In this document: positions 16,421 through 26,179 of the stretch, piece by piece
How the letters are laid out: each line of letters opens with the position of its first letter
Numbering within the stretch: position 1 is the first letter of the stretch
NCBI GenBank assembly: GCA_944326855.1
Contig: CALVFO010000041.1
Location: 1-32,468 of the forward strand
Reading direction: 5' to 3'
Length of the DNA: 32,468 nucleotides
From: an uncultured Alistipes sp.
GTDB lineage: Bacteria; Bacteroidota; Bacteroidia; Bacteroidales; Rikenellaceae
The notes under the pieces: generated by a model
What the model saw: only the letters and a program-made list of their open reading frames with translations
Databases searched by the model: none
What the model was told of the DNA's origin: nothing
Position numbers and translations under genes: made by a program

Positions 16421-18073
16421 TCAGATCACCTCTACCCCACGCTCTTTGAGCAGCGCCAAACCCCAATCCTTGAGTTTGTATTTCTGAATCTTCCCGCTGG
16501 CCGTCATCGGGTAGGTATCGACAAAGAAAATATATTTCGGGATCTTATAACGGGCGATCTGCCCCCGGCAAAACAACTTCACCTCTTCTTCCGTCAGCGA
16601 ATGGCCCTCTTTCACCTTAATAAAAGCCCCCACCTCTTCTCCGTATTTGGGGGAAGGTATTCCAGAAACTTCCACACTCTCGATCTGGGGCATGTTATAC
16701 AGGAAATTTTCGATCTCACGCGGATAAATATTTTCGCCGCCCCGAATGATCATCTCCTTGATACGTCCCGTAATGCGGAAATATCCCTGTTCGTCCATCA
16801 CACCCAAATCACCCGAATGCAGAAAACCGTTCTCGTCGATAATGGCGGCCGTCGCTTCGGGATTCTTGTAATAGCCCTTCATGATGTTGTATCCCTTGCA
16901 ACACATTTCGCCCTGCACGCCGACCGGACACTCCCGGTTGGTTTCGGGATCGAGCACTTTCACCTCCACGAAAGGCAACGAACGACCCACGGTCGTCGCC
17001 CGAATCTCCGGAGAATCGGTCACCCGCGTAGCCGTCATACCCGGCGACGATTCGGTCAAACCATATACGCTGATAATGTCCCGACAGTACATTTTTTCCA
17101 TCACCTGTTTGAGTGTTTCGATCGGACAGGGCGCTCCGGCCATAATCCCGGTACGCAGGGAGGAAAGATCGAACATGTCGAACATCGGGTGATTCAATTC
17201 GGCAATGAACATCGTCGGAACCCCGTACAGCGAGGTACATTTCTCCTTCTGCACCGAAGCCAACACCTTGAGCGGATCGAAATCCTCGACCATGACCATC
17301 GTCGAGCCGTGCGTAATCACCGCACACAGCGACAACACACATCCGAAGCAGTGAAACAGCGGCACGCAGGTCAACACCCGATCCGCCGGCGTATAATGCA
17401 TGCACTCCCCAACCGTCAGTCCGTTATTCAGAATGTTGTAATGGGTCAGCAAAACCCCTTTTGGGAAACCCGTGGTTCCCGACGTATACTGCATATTCAC
17501 TTCGTCGTGAGGATCGACCTGAGAAACCGCATCCCGCAACTGACGATCATCGCCATAACGACCACGCACCAACAATTCGGTGGTCGTGTACATGCCCCGC
17601 TGTTTTTCATGACCGATATACACCACATTCCGCAACTCCGGAAAACGTTCGGAACGCATCTTTCCCCGTTCGGAAACATAAAGTTCCGGGACCAAATCAT
17701 ACATGATCTGGATATAATCGCTGTCCCGGTATCCGTTGACCATACACATGGTGTGGATATCGGCATTTTCGAGAATATAAGCCACCTCGGAAGCCTTATA
17801 GTTGGTATTGACCGTCACCAAGACGGCTCCGATCTTCGCCGACGCAAAAAAGATGGTCAACCAGTCTGGTACATTCTTGGCCCATACACCGACTTTACTG
17901 CCTCGGGTCACTCCAATGGAAAGAAATCCCCGGGCCAGATCATCCACCCGTTCATTAAACGTCTTATAGGTGAACCTCAAATCCCGATCGGGATAGACGA
18001 TAAAATCATGATCGGGGGTTTCGGCAGCCCATTTTTCGAGCAGTCCCCCCATGGTATAATCGATCAACTGCAT
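16421..18073 (-). CDS. AMP-binding acyl-CoA synthetase family protein
   Basis: The 550-residue protein has full length for the ANL superfamily. Visible motifs are the P-loop [11 protein letters not shown] (about 196-206), [22 protein letters not shown], the adenylate-binding stretch [20 protein letters not shown], the hinge [17 protein letters not shown], and the C-terminal catalytic lysine in [12 protein letters not shown]. Such enzymes activate a carboxylic acid as the acyl-AMP and transfer it to CoA. Overall similarity is to medium/long-chain fatty-acyl-CoA synthetases, though benzoate-like or other acids cannot be excluded. Upstream on the same strand, 224 bases away, is an XRE-cupin regulator. 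The pair often occurs together in Bacteroidales, so the regulator probably senses a related ligand. Strong GC-rich hairpins lie in the leader (18084-18103 and around 18145-18170). Confidence 0.9.
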   Translation of the reverse strand: MQLIDYTMGGLLEKWAAETPDHDFIVYPDRDLRFTYKTFNERVDDLARGFLSIGVTRGSKVGVWAKNVPDWLTIFFASAKIGAVLVTVNTNYKASEVAYILENADIHTMCMVNGYRDSDYIQIMYDLVPELYVSERGKMRSERFPELRNVVYIGHEKQRGMYTTTELLVRGRYGDDRQLRDAVSQVDPHDEVNMQYTSGTTGFPKGVLLTHYNILNNGLTVGECMHYTPADRVLTCVPLFHCFGCVLSLCAVITHGSTMVMVEDFDPLKVLASVQKEKCTSLYGVPTMFIAELNHPMFDMFDLSSLRTGIMAGAPCPIETLKQVMEKMYCRDIISVYGLTESSPGMTATRVTDSPEIRATTVGRSLPFVEVKVLDPETNRECPVGVQGEMCCKGYNIMKGYYKNPEATAAIIDENGFLHSGDLGVMDEQGYFRITGRIKEMIIRGGENIYPREIENFLYNMPQIESVEVSGIPSPKYGEEVGAFIKVKEGHSLTEEEVKLFCRGQIARYKIPKYIFFVDTYPMTASGKIQKYKLKDWGLALLKERGVEVI

Positions 18074-18083
18074 AGTTTCAAAC

Positions 18084-18103
18084 GGAGTCCGACCCCGAAC
18101 TCC
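18084..18103 (-). promoter_or_regulatory. Leader hairpin just upstream of the acyl-CoA synthetase start
   Basis: GGAGT (18084-18088) and ACTCC (18099-18103) pair around a 10-base loop, ending 10 bases before the start codon. The purine-rich AAGGAG on the minus strand falls in this hairpin, so it could mask the ribosome-binding region. This is weak evidence. Confidence 0.3.
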
Positions 18104-18297
18104 TTCCTTATAATATTAAACGATTCTGTTCCCCGGGCAGCGAAGGCGGATTCGGGGCCGAGCCCGCCCTGCGGCACCTCCTCAAAAGGAAATTTCTCCG
18201 GAACACAAGCTCCGTTCACACGATCGTCCCGACAGGCAAAATATCTCCGGAAACTTTTCCCGACATCGAATAACCGTTATTTTACGAAGCCCAAAAA

Positions 18298-18870
18298 CTA
18301 AAACGGAGTATAAGTGACCGCCAATACCTGAGCCTTTTCCCCTTCTGCCGGCGTCGTCAGAATATGGGGCACGAAGGAATCGTAATAGATGCTGTCTCCC
18401 GGTTCAAGGGTATAGGTTTCATTGCCGTACAACAAAACAGCCCGGCCGTCGAGTACATACAAAAACTCTTCGCCCTCATGCTGAGAAGGTTCACCTCCCT
18501 CGGGATCGTAATAATTCACCTCGATCAGCAAAGGTTCCATGGTACGGTCGCTTTTCTCCTGTGCCAGTGCATAAAAATTCAGATGATTCCTCACTTCCGT
18601 ATTGTCATTGGAGGTACTGATCGTGGGGGTCAACTTCTTATTATAATGAACCGCCGGCGAGTGGCACTCTTCCCCATCGAGAATGGTTCCCAGACGCAAT
18701 TTCAAAGCCTGGGCAATCCGGATCAGCGTTGCCATCGAAGGTTTGTGTTCTCCGTTTTCGATCATTTCCAGCTGACGGGGGTGCAAGGCCGTCTCGGCAG
18801 CCAGATCCTGGAGACTCATTCCGTTCTCTTCACGGAATTGTTTGATCTTTCGTCCGATTCTGTTTGTCAT
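18298..18870 (-). CDS. XRE-family regulator with C-terminal cupin domain
   Basis: The 190-residue protein joins an N-terminal lambda-repressor-like HTH (about 4-60: IGRKIKQFREENGMSLQDLAAETALHPRQLEMIENGEHKPSMATLIRIAQALKL) to a C-terminal cupin_2 barrel (about 105-185: EGGEPSQHEGEEFLYVLDGRAVLLYGNETYTLEPGDSIYYDSFVPH). HEGEEFLYVL and the later H of VPH are the usual metal or ligand positions. This design is typical of small-molecule-responsive regulators. It precedes the acyl-CoA synthetase gene, and together they likely form one unit. A near-palindrome around GTTTAAAC sits right upstream (18871-18896) and may be its operator, implying autoregulation. It is divergent from proC. Confidence 0.88.
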   Translation of the reverse strand: MTNRIGRKIKQFREENGMSLQDLAAETALHPRQLEMIENGEHKPSMATLIRIAQALKLRLGTILDGEECHSPAVHYNKKLTPTISTSNDNTEVRNHLNFYALAQEKSDRTMEPLLIEVNYYDPEGGEPSQHEGEEFLYVLDGRAVLLYGNETYTLEPGDSIYYDSFVPHILTTPAEGEKAQVLAVTYTPF

Positions 18871-18896
18871 GAAAATGAATGTTTAAACGAATTTTC
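18871..18896. promoter_or_regulatory. Candidate operator of the XRE-cupin regulator
   Basis: GAAAAT ... GTTTAAAC ... ATTTTC: the 8-base palindrome GTTTAAAC (18881-18888) is flanked by inverted GAAAAT (18871-18876) and ATTTTC (18891-18896). It abuts the start codon, a plausible repressor site. Confidence 0.4.
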
Positions 18897-18992
18897 ACTG
18901 AATTTAGTATCTTGCTCCCGAGAATAAAATGTCAGAAAATTTAAAATTACGAGCCCCAACGGAACGTATAGATTTCAGAAACATCTTACAAT

Positions 18993-19023
18993 TTTTAACA
19001 CTAAGAGATTTTTCTTAACTTTG
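18993..19023 (+). promoter_or_regulatory. Promoter of the proCBA operon
   Basis: TAACTTTG (19016-19023) is a full -7 match; TTTT (18993-18996) sits 19 bases upstream. The predicted leader is about 15 bases. No proline-responsive structure or leader peptide is visible. Confidence 0.6.
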
Positions 19024-19044
19024 AAAGATTAAATCCGATTACAT

Positions 19045-19836
19045 ATGAGAATTACGATCATAGGAGGTGGCAACATGGGAGGAGCCATGGCCAAAGGCAT
19101 GGCGGCCGGAAAAATCGTCGATGCCGCCAATATCCGCGTCACCGCCAAAAGCGAACAAACCTGCCGCAAAATCTCCGGTTACGACCCTCGCATGCAAACC
19201 GGAACCGATAACAGAACCGCAGTCGAAGGAGCCGACCTGATCATTCTGGCCATCAAGCCCTGGTTGCTGGAAGATGTCGTCAACGAAATCAAAGATAAAC
19301 TCGACTACTCCCGTCAGGCCATTGCTTCGGTGGTAGCCGGCGTCAACTTCGAAAAACTGCACCAGATGCTCGACAACGGCAGCGGTATCCGTCCCGTACT
19401 ATTCCGCATTATTCCCAATACGGCCATCTCGATCGGAGAGAGTGTGACCTTTATCGCAGCTGACGGAGCCGGGCAACCACAGATCGACACCCTGAAAAGC
19501 ATTTTCGATGAACTGGGCCTTACCATGATCATTTCCGAAGCGATGATGCCGGCTGCCACCTCTTTGGCCTCCTGTGGCATTGCCTTCGCCCTCCGGTACA
19601 TCAACGACTCGATGCAAGGAGGTATCGAATCGGGATTTACACCCCAAGACGCCCGGCAAATCGTCATGCAAACCGTTCGGGGCGCCCTGGAGATGCTGGC
19701 ACACAACGAGACCATGCCCCAAACCGAAATCGACAAAGTAACCACGCCCGGAGGAATCACCCTCAAAGGTCTGGCTGCCATGGAAGAAGCCGGATTCACC
19801 GAAGCGGTCAAGGCCGGATTAACCAAAAGTCGATAA
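19045..19836 (+). CDS. proC: Pyrroline-5-carboxylate reductase
   Basis: The 263-residue protein catalyses the last step of proline synthesis, NAD(P)H-dependent reduction of 1-pyrroline-5-carboxylate. It begins with a Rossmann motif, ITIIGGGNMGGAMAKGM (G7-G-G-N-M-G), then ADLIILAIKPWLLEDV. The C-terminal signature is clear: AMMPAATSLASCGIAFALRYINDSMQGG, and VTTPGGITLKGLAAMEEAGF (about 232-252), the latter being the ProC hallmark. Length is normal. It is first in a proC-proB-proA operon, with proB starting 4 bases after its stop, so all three proline enzymes are coexpressed. It lies divergent to the XRE-cupin gene. Confidence 0.95.
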   Translation: MRITIIGGGNMGGAMAKGMAAGKIVDAANIRVTAKSEQTCRKISGYDPRMQTGTDNRTAVEGADLIILAIKPWLLEDVVNEIKDKLDYSRQAIASVVAGVNFEKLHQMLDNGSGIRPVLFRIIPNTAISIGESVTFIAADGAGQPQIDTLKSIFDELGLTMIISEAMMPAATSLASCGIAFALRYINDSMQGGIESGFTPQDARQIVMQTVRGALEMLAHNETMPQTEIDKVTTPGGITLKGLAAMEEAGFTEAVKAGLTKSR

Positions 19837-19840
19837 GAAA

Positions 19841-20947
19841 ATGAGCAAATACCGATTCAAACGTGTCGTAGTCAAGGTGGGCAGCAATGTATTGGCTCGT
19901 CCCGACGGAACGCTGGACATCACCCGCATGTCGGCTTTGGTGGACCAAGTCGCCGAACTGACCCGCAACGAGGTGGAAATCATTCTGGTCTCTTCGGGGG
20001 CTGTCGCTTCGGGACGCAGCGAACTGCACCTCCATCCGGGGCGCAAACTCGATCCCGTGTCGGCCCGCCAGCTCTTCTCAGCCGTCGGTCAGGCCAAGCT
20101 CATCAACCGATACTACGAACTGTTTCGCGATCATCGCATCGCCTGCGGCCAGGTGCTCACCACCAAAGAAAATTTCGGCACCCGTCGCCACTACCTCAAT
20201 CAACAGAGTTGCATGAACGTCATGTTGGAAAACGGCGTCATCCCCATCGTCAACGAAAACGACACGATTTCGGTGACAGAGCTGATGTTTACCGACAACG
20301 ACGAGCTTTCGGGCATGATCGCCGCCATGATGGATGCCGAGGCGCTGATCATTCTGAGCAACATCGACGGGATTTTCAACGGCAACCCGGCGGATCCGGC
20401 TTCCGAGGTCATCCGTGAGATCGATCCGCAACACAACGATCTGTCCGCCTACATTCAAACCGGCAAATCGCAATTCGGCCGGGGAGGAATGCTGACCAAA
20501 AGTCGCATTGCCAATCAGGTAGCTAATGAAGGAATTGAGGTAATTGTTGCAAACGGAAAGAGAGACAATATTTTAATAGACCTGCTAAATCCGGACAGCG
20601 ACACGGTGGCCACCCGTTTTCTGCCGGCTGAAAAGAGTCTTTCGTCGGTTAAAAAGTGGATCGCCCATTCGGAAGGATTTGCCAAAGGAGAGTTGCACAT
20701 CAACGCTCCTGCCTGCGAGGCTCTGGGGCGTCCCGAAGCCACCAGTCTGTTGGCGGTAGGCATCGAAAAAGTAGAAGGAGAATTCGAAAAAGATGACATT
20801 GTCCGCATCATGTCTCCCGAAGGGCATCTCATCGGTGTCGGAAGGGTGGCTTTCGACAGCGAACGGGTACGCCGTATGATCGGGAAAAAAGGAGGGAGAC
20901 CCATCGTGCACTACGACTATCTATACATTCATCAACCCTTCAATTGA
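19841..20947 (+). CDS. proB: Glutamate 5-kinase with PUA domain
   Basis: The 368-residue protein phosphorylates glutamate to glutamyl-5-phosphate, the committed, normally proline-inhibited step. The amino-acid kinase domain (about 1-255) shows VVKVGSNVL (about 10-18), LVSSGAVASGR, and PIVNENDTISVTELMFTDNDELSGMIAAMMDAEALIILSNIDGIF, followed by GRGGMLTKSRIANQVANEGIEVIVANG. A PUA domain occupies about 275-360 (KGELHINAPACEALGRPEATSLLAVGIEKVEGEFEKDDIVRIMSPEGHLIGVGRV). This two-domain arrangement is that of E. coli ProB. It lies between proC (4-base gap) and proA (30-base gap). Confidence 0.95.
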   Translation: MSKYRFKRVVVKVGSNVLARPDGTLDITRMSALVDQVAELTRNEVEIILVSSGAVASGRSELHLHPGRKLDPVSARQLFSAVGQAKLINRYYELFRDHRIACGQVLTTKENFGTRRHYLNQQSCMNVMLENGVIPIVNENDTISVTELMFTDNDELSGMIAAMMDAEALIILSNIDGIFNGNPADPASEVIREIDPQHNDLSAYIQTGKSQFGRGGMLTKSRIANQVANEGIEVIVANGKRDNILIDLLNPDSDTVATRFLPAEKSLSSVKKWIAHSEGFAKGELHINAPACEALGRPEATSLLAVGIEKVEGEFEKDDIVRIMSPEGHLIGVGRVAFDSERVRRMIGKKGGRPIVHYDYLYIHQPFN

Positions 20948-20977
20948 AACCACGTAATCACCTAAAGAACACGAGAA

Positions 20978-22225
20978 ATGACCATCGAAAATACATTGAT
21001 AGCCGCACGCAAGGCATCTGTCGCCCTGAACCTGATCGAAGAAGAGAAAATCAATGCCGTATTGCGTGATTTGGCCGATGCCGCCGAAGCCCAAACCGAA
21101 CGGATCCTGCAAGCCAATGCGATCGATCTGGAACGTATGGAGCGTTCCCATCCGATGTATGATCGTCTGATGCTCACACCGGAACGTATCGCCGGTATCG
21201 CCTCCGATATTCGCAACGTGGCCTCCCTGCCCTCTCCCCTGGGTCGCGTATTGAGTGAAACCGAACGTCCTAACGGCATGTTCATCAAAAAGGTATCTGT
21301 TCCTTTCGGGGTCATCGGCATCATCTATGAAGCCCGTCCGAATGTCAGTTTCGATGTATTCTCGCTCTGTTTCAAATCGGGCAGTGCCTGCGTGCTCAAA
21401 GGAGGACACGATGCGGCCCGGTCCAACGAAGCCATTGTTGCCCTGATCCGTGAAGTATTGCAGGCTCACGGCCTGGACGAACACACCGTCACCCTGTTGC
21501 CGACGGACCGGACGGCAACGGCAGAATTGCTGAATGCCACCGGATATGTCGATCTGATCATTCCCCGCGGCAGCAAGGGACTGATCGATTTTGTCCGCCA
21601 AAACGCCCGGGTTCCGGTCATCGAAACCGGAGCCGGTATCTGCCACACCTATTTTGACCGGGAAGGAGAACTCGAAATGGGAGCCTCCATCATTCTGAAT
21701 GCCAAGACTCGCCGGGTGAGCGTTTGCAATGCACTGGACTGTCTGATCGTACATCGCGACCGCTTGGCGGATCTACCTGCCCTGTGCCACCGTCTGGCAG
21801 ACAAACGAGTTATCCTGTATGCCGACCCCGAAGCCTATGCCGCTCTGCAAGGCCACTATCCGGAAGAATGGCTGCAAAAGGCCGACGATCACAGTTTCGG
21901 CACCGAATTTCTGGATTACAAAATGGCTATTCGTACGGCAGGATCTCTGGATGAAGCGCTCGAACACATTGCCCGTTACTCTTCCAAACACAGTGAAGCG
22001 ATTATCAGCCGCAATCCGCAAACCATCGATCAGTTCCTCAAACGGGTCGATGCCGCCTGCGTATACGCCAACGTATCCACCGCTTTTACCGACGGCGCCC
22101 AATTCGGATTAGGGGCCGAAATCGGCATCAGCACTCAAAAGTTGCATGCACGCGGGCCGATGGCCCTGCAGGAGCTGACCAGCTACAAATACATCATCAC
22201 CGGAGAGGGCCAAACCCGCCCCTAA
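20978..22225 (+). CDS. proA: Glutamate-5-semialdehyde dehydrogenase (gamma-glutamyl phosphate reductase)
   Basis: The 415-residue enzyme of the aldehyde-dehydrogenase superfamily reduces glutamyl-5-phosphate to glutamate semialdehyde using NADPH, acting directly after ProB. Diagnostic segments are [39 protein letters not shown] (about 105-143), [28 protein letters not shown], the catalytic Cys C250 in [13 protein letters not shown], and the C-terminal [26 protein letters not shown]. All are intact and the length is typical. It is the last gene of the proCBA operon. A 135-base gap with no strong terminator separates it from the lipocalin gene. Confidence 0.95.
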   Translation: MTIENTLIAARKASVALNLIEEEKINAVLRDLADAAEAQTERILQANAIDLERMERSHPMYDRLMLTPERIAGIASDIRNVASLPSPLGRVLSETERPNGMFIKKVSVPFGVIGIIYEARPNVSFDVFSLCFKSGSACVLKGGHDAARSNEAIVALIREVLQAHGLDEHTVTLLPTDRTATAELLNATGYVDLIIPRGSKGLIDFVRQNARVPVIETGAGICHTYFDREGELEMGASIILNAKTRRVSVCNALDCLIVHRDRLADLPALCHRLADKRVILYADPEAYAALQGHYPEEWLQKADDHSFGTEFLDYKMAIRTAGSLDEALEHIARYSSKHSEAIISRNPQTIDQFLKRVDAACVYANVSTAFTDGAQFGLGAEIGISTQKLHARGPMALQELTSYKYIITGEGQTRP

Positions 22226-22360
22226 GGATTCACGCGTCGAGGTGACAGTTTCTGATCACCGATCCAAAGTCCAGCCCCGAATGATCGGGCCCCAGAACAT
22301 GAAGGCATATCCCGCCGGGAGGCTGAAGCGATTGGTATCATTCTTGCTAATTTTCAGGAT

Positions 22361-22855
22361 ATGAATCCCGAAATTCCTCCGATCATGTCTTGTTTAGCCC
22401 GACACAAAGTCGACATTCCGGCACTTCCGGACTTCAACGCCGCCCGCTACATGGGCAGCTGGTACGAAATCGCCCGTCTGAACCATCCTTTCGAAAAAGG
22501 ACTGGAACGAGTCAGCGCCTGTTATACCCTGCGCCCTGATGGTAAAATCACGGTTGTCAACCGCGGCTTTGCCCCCGACCCGGGTCGCTGGAAGGAGGCC
22601 AAAGCCATTGCCGTACAAACCCCGGTCAAAAATTTCCTGAAAGTCTATTTCGTTCCGCTGTTCGGAGGTCGTTACCGGGTAGCGTACGTAGACGACGACT
22701 ACACACTGGCCGTTGTCTCCGGCGGCAATCTGCGTTATCTGTGGCTGATGGCCCGTTCCGCCCACCCCACCCCGGTCCAAATCGAAAGCATGCTCGATGT
22801 AGCCCGTCGTTTGGGATACGACACCTCGAAACTGATTTACCCGGCACAGGAATAG
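22361..22855 (+). CDS. Lipocalin-family protein (Blc-like)
   Basis: The 164-residue product contains the lipocalin GxW motif G32-S-W34 (ARYMGSWYEIARLNHPFEKGLERVSACYTL). Next come GKITVVNRGFAPD, FLKVYFVPLFGGRYRVAYVDDDYTLAVVSGGNLRYLWLMARS, and a C-terminal helix, in the order of bacterial lipocalins such as Blc that bind fatty acids or lysophospholipids. Unlike E. coli Blc there is no signal peptide or lipobox, so it would be cytoplasmic unless exported otherwise. An in-frame ATG at 22385 is an alternative start. It stands alone between proA and the convergent thrA. Confidence 0.85.
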   Translation: MNPEIPPIMSCLARHKVDIPALPDFNAARYMGSWYEIARLNHPFEKGLERVSACYTLRPDGKITVVNRGFAPDPGRWKEAKAIAVQTPVKNFLKVYFVPLFGGRYRVAYVDDDYTLAVVSGGNLRYLWLMARSAHPTPVQIESMLDVARRLGYDTSKLIYPAQE

Positions 22856-23028
22856 CCCCAACCCGCCGGAAGCGAAGCCGTACGGATTCAAGATACCGAA
22901 CACGCCGAACAAAATACCCCAAGCACACCCTCAAAGGCCGGACTGCTTTCCGCCCCGAATCTGTTTTGTCCGCTTGATTCACGGTTCAAGCGAGATCGGC
23001 AATAATTCCCGAAATGTCCCTTTTCCAA

Positions 23029-23067
23029 GCAGAACGCCCGTCTGAATCGTTCAGGCGGGCGTTCTGC
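23029..23067. terminator. Long hairpin between lipocalin and thrA genes
   Basis: An 18-base-pair stem (23029-23046 with 23050-23067, one G-T pair) closes on a TCG loop. It sits 29 bases after the thrA stop codon, so it is the likely terminator or mRNA-stabilising end for thrA, and faces the lipocalin gene too. Neither side shows a clear T-run. Confidence 0.55.
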
Positions 23068-23095
23068 ACAAACTTAAATGAAGCAAACCCGAAGG

Positions 23096-25531
23096 TTATC
23101 GGATATTGGCGATGCTGATGATATCGGCAAATACCCCGGCAGCCGTCACATCTTCTCCGGCTCCGTACCCTTTGATGACCATCGGATACTCTTTATAACG
23201 TTCAGTCGTCAACATGATGACATTGTTGCTGCCGGCCAACTGATAGAATGGACTTTCCGCGCCCACTTCCCGCAAGGCCACTTCGGTACGTCCTTCGTCA
23301 AGCGTAGCCACGAAACGCAACCGTTTCCCGGAAGCCTCCATTTCCTGGCGTTTCTGCTCGAACTCGGCATCCATCTGCGGGATGCGTTCCCAGAACTCAT
23401 CCACACTGCCTTCGAAATAAGATTCGGGGATAAAAAGGGTCTTTTTCACATCGCTCTGTTCCACCCGATAGCCCGCTTCGCGGGAGAGAATCACCAATTT
23501 GCGGATCACATCCGTTCCGCTCAGGTCGATACGCGGGTCGGGTTCGGCATAGCCGGCCTCCTTGGCCATCCGAATGGCCTGACTGAAAGGAACCGTGGCA
23601 CTCATCTCGTTGAAGATAAAGTTAAGCGTTCCGGACAACACCGCCTCGATACGCAAAATGCGGTCCCCGCTATTGATCAGATCACTGATCGTGTTGATAA
23701 TCGGAAGACCGGCGCCCACATTGGTTTCGAACAAGAATTTCACGCCGCGTTTACGGGCAATGCTTTTCAGTTCACTGTATCGTTCATACGTGGCCGAAGC
23801 TGCAATCTTGTTGGCCGTCACCACCGAAACGTTGTGACCGAGCAATTCCTCATAAATAGCCGACACCTCGCCGCTGGCCGTACAATCCACAAATACCGAA
23901 TTGAAGATATTCATCGACAAAATCTCGTCCCGGAATTTATCCGGCGAGGAGATCTGCTCCGATTGGGCCAACTCGTCACGATAAGTCGTCAAATCGATTC
24001 CTTTGCGGTCGATGATATAACGACGGGAGTTGGTAATACCCACCACCCGCAACTGCAAACCGTTGGTCGATTTGAGCTTTTCCTGCTGGGCGCAGATCTG
24101 CTCCAGCAGTTTGTGTCCCACATGTCCCACGCCGGCTACGAAAAGATTCAGCACCTGGTATTCGGACAGGAAGAACGAATCGTGGATCACATTGATCGAC
24201 TTACGCAAGTTTTCCAACGAAACCACAAAAGAGATATTCGTTTCCGAAGCCCCTTGAGCACAAGCGATCACATTGATCCCGTTGCGTCCCAGCGTTCCGA
24301 ACAGTTTCCCGGCGATACCCGGCACATGGCGCATATTTTCACCGACGATAGCCACCGTAGCCAGATTGCGGTCCAAACGGATGCGATTGATCTCGCCCAT
24401 GGCGATTTCCTGAGCGAATTCGGTGGCCAACACTTCGGCCGCCAGATCGGCATCGGCATTACGCACCCCGATGGAAGTCGTATTTTCCGAAGCGGCCTGC
24501 GATACGAAGAACACACTGATCCCCGATTTCGACAAGGCTTTGAAAATACGGTAATTCACCCCGATAACGCCCACCATACCCAAACCGCGGATCGTCACCA
24601 GACAGGTGTCGTTGATCGAGGAGATCCCTTTGATCGAACGACTCTTATCGGCAGTTTTCTCTTTGGAGATATAGGTTCCCGGAGAGGCGGGATTGAACGT
24701 ATTCTTAATCAGAATCGGAATGTTGTTATGGAAAGCCGGGAAAATCGTGGGCGGATAGATCACCTTGGCCCCGAAGTTCGACAACTCCATGGCTTCCACA
24801 AAACTCAGGCGTTCGATCACGTAAGCCCCGCTGATCACTTTGGGATCGGCTGTCATGAAACCATCTACATCAGTCCACAATTCCAGCGAGGAGGCTCCCA
24901 GCGTCGCCGCCAGCACCGATGCGGTATAATCCGATCCCCCTCGTCCCAGGTTGGTCACATCACCCGTAGTCGCATCCGCGGCAATGAACCCGGGAACGAT
25001 CGTAATGCGCGGCATCGTCGCAAAATGTTCCCGAATCAGTTGCTCGGTGATCGCAAAATCGACCACGTGTTTTCCGTAATAAGGTTTGGTTTTGATAAAA
25101 TTCCGGGCATCGCTCAACTGCGAACCGGCAATCATGGCATGTACCAACACGCTGGAGAGACGTTCTCCATAACTGACAATCGTATCGGAAGTCTTGGGGG
25201 AAAGATCCCGAATCAGCGAGACTCCGGTCAAAATATTGGCAAGCTCGCTCAACAGGGCGCCGACCTTTTCACGGGTCGGCATGAGCATCTCCGGCATGGA
25301 CACCTGTTCGGTCAGCTCGCTGTGACGCGAGATCAAATCCTCCAATTCCGCCTTATAAGACGGATCGGCCTGCGAGGCCAGCCGTGCCGTACGCAAAAGC
25401 TGGTCGGTCACTCCGCTCAGGGCCGAAACCACCACGATCACCTCTTCCGTACAAGACTCCACCACCTGTTTGACCTGGCGGAGGCCCTGAAGAGATCCCA
25501 CGGAAGTTCCGCCGAATTTCAATACTTTCAT
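23096..25531 (-). CDS. thrA: Bifunctional aspartate kinase / homoserine dehydrogenase I
   Basis: The 811-residue protein combines two steps of the threonine/methionine branch. The N-terminal aspartate kinase (about 1-290) shows MKVLKFGGTSVGS, VVSALSGVTD, GRGGSDYTASVLAATLGASSLELWTDVDGFMTADPK. A regulatory pair of ACT-like domains spans about 310-455 (IRGLGMVGVIGVNYRIFKALSKSGISVFFVSQAASE; ATVAIVGENMRHVPGIAGKLFGTLGRNGINV). The homoserine dehydrogenase starts near 462 with the Rossmann motif FVAGVGHVGHKLLE and includes FVDCTASGEV, VVTANKIAAS, FLFETNVGAGLPIINTI and RIEAVLSGTLNFIFNEM. The start ATG at 25531 follows the family N-terminus. No thrB or thrC gene is nearby; in related genomes they follow thrA, so here the cluster appears split or the genes lie outside the window. 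Confidence 0.95.
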   Translation of the reverse strand: MKVLKFGGTSVGSLQGLRQVKQVVESCTEEVIVVVSALSGVTDQLLRTARLASQADPSYKAELEDLISRHSELTEQVSMPEMLMPTREKVGALLSELANILTGVSLIRDLSPKTSDTIVSYGERLSSVLVHAMIAGSQLSDARNFIKTKPYYGKHVVDFAITEQLIREHFATMPRITIVPGFIAADATTGDVTNLGRGGSDYTASVLAATLGASSLELWTDVDGFMTADPKVISGAYVIERLSFVEAMELSNFGAKVIYPPTIFPAFHNNIPILIKNTFNPASPGTYISKEKTADKSRSIKGISSINDTCLVTIRGLGMVGVIGVNYRIFKALSKSGISVFFVSQAASENTTSIGVRNADADLAAEVLATEFAQEIAMGEINRIRLDRNLATVAIVGENMRHVPGIAGKLFGTLGRNGINVIACAQGASETNISFVVSLENLRKSINVIHDSFFLSEYQVLNLFVAGVGHVGHKLLEQICAQQEKLKSTNGLQLRVVGITNSRRYIIDRKGIDLTTYRDELAQSEQISSPDKFRDEILSMNIFNSVFVDCTASGEVSAIYEELLGHNVSVVTANKIAASATYERYSELKSIARKRGVKFLFETNVGAGLPIINTISDLINSGDRILRIEAVLSGTLNFIFNEMSATVPFSQAIRMAKEAGYAEPDPRIDLSGTDVIRKLVILSREAGYRVEQSDVKKTLFIPESYFEGSVDEFWERIPQMDAEFEQKRQEMEASGKRLRFVATLDEGRTEVALREVGAESPFYQLAGSNNVIMLTTERYKEYPMVIKGYGAGEDVTAAGVFADIISIANIR

Positions 25532-25688
25532 AGCTTCCAATTAAAATAAAACGATAAGATTGCAATTTTATAAAATTTTTGAGAAATTTCCTAATCCCTC
25601 CCGAACGACATTTCCCGTTCACTCAATGGCTTGAGGCCGATTGCCGAGAGCTTCCCGAAGAGGGCGTCGTTTTTCAGGCGATTTTTTC

Positions 25689-25696
25689 TATATTTG
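25689..25696 (+). promoter_or_regulatory. -7 box of the DUF5606 gene
   Basis: TATATTTG fits TAnnTTTG and lies 35 bases before ATG 25732. No clear -33 box. It rules out the longer open frame that begins near 25579. Confidence 0.5.
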
Positions 25697-25731
25697 CCTT
25701 TTCGAAATGTCTAACCAAATTTTATCCATTC

Positions 25732-26169
25732 ATGAAACTTCAGGAAATCTTGGCCATATCGGGACAGAGCGGGTTGTACAAATTCGTTGCCCAGAGTAAA
25801 AACGGCATCATCGTCGAATCGCTCGTGGACGGGCGTCGTTTCAACACGTCGGCGCATGCCCGTGTCAGCTCTTTGGGTGAAATCGCCATCTACACCGAAG
25901 GGGAAGACCTGCCCCTGGCCCGGGTATTTGAAACGATGTTCGCCAAAACCGAAGGGAAGGAAACCATTCCGGCCAAATCATCCCCCGAAGCGTTGAAAAA
26001 ATTGTTCGCCGAAATGTTGCCCGATTACGACCGCGACCGGGTACATGTATCGGACATTAAAAAGGTCGTGGCCTGGTACAATATCCTGGTGGCAGCCGGC
26101 ATGACGGAATTCAAATCCGCCGAAGACGAAGCCGAAGCTCAAAAAGAATCGGAAACTTCTGAAAAATAA
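25732..26169 (+). CDS. DUF5606 family protein
   Basis: The 145-residue product begins MKLQEILAISGQSGLYKFVAQSKNGIIVESLVDGRR, the conserved opening of the Bacteroidota DUF5606 family. It continues with a compact domain to about residue 125 (VHVSDIKKVVAWYNILVAAGM), followed by an acidic, low-complexity tail rich in E and A. No enzymatic motif, signal peptide or membrane segment is visible. The family's function is unknown to me. It starts 35 bases after a good -7 box and is followed 10 bases later by an M28 peptidase gene, so the two are probably cotranscribed. Confidence 0.85.
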   Translation: MKLQEILAISGQSGLYKFVAQSKNGIIVESLVDGRRFNTSAHARVSSLGEIAIYTEGEDLPLARVFETMFAKTEGKETIPAKSSPEALKKLFAEMLPDYDRDRVHVSDIKKVVAWYNILVAAGMTEFKSAEDEAEAQKESETSEK

Positions 26170-26179
26170 CTTATAACCC

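Noticed and set aside
16601-18301. 566-residue open frame on the plus strand
   Set aside because: Antisense to the acyl-CoA synthetase gene, which has all its motifs; His/Arg-rich shadow composition.
23078-25549. 823-residue open frame on the plus strand
   Set aside because: It lies wholly antisense to thrA, whose domains are all recognisable. The long antisense frame follows from thrA codon bias and has no family signature (His/Arg-rich composition).
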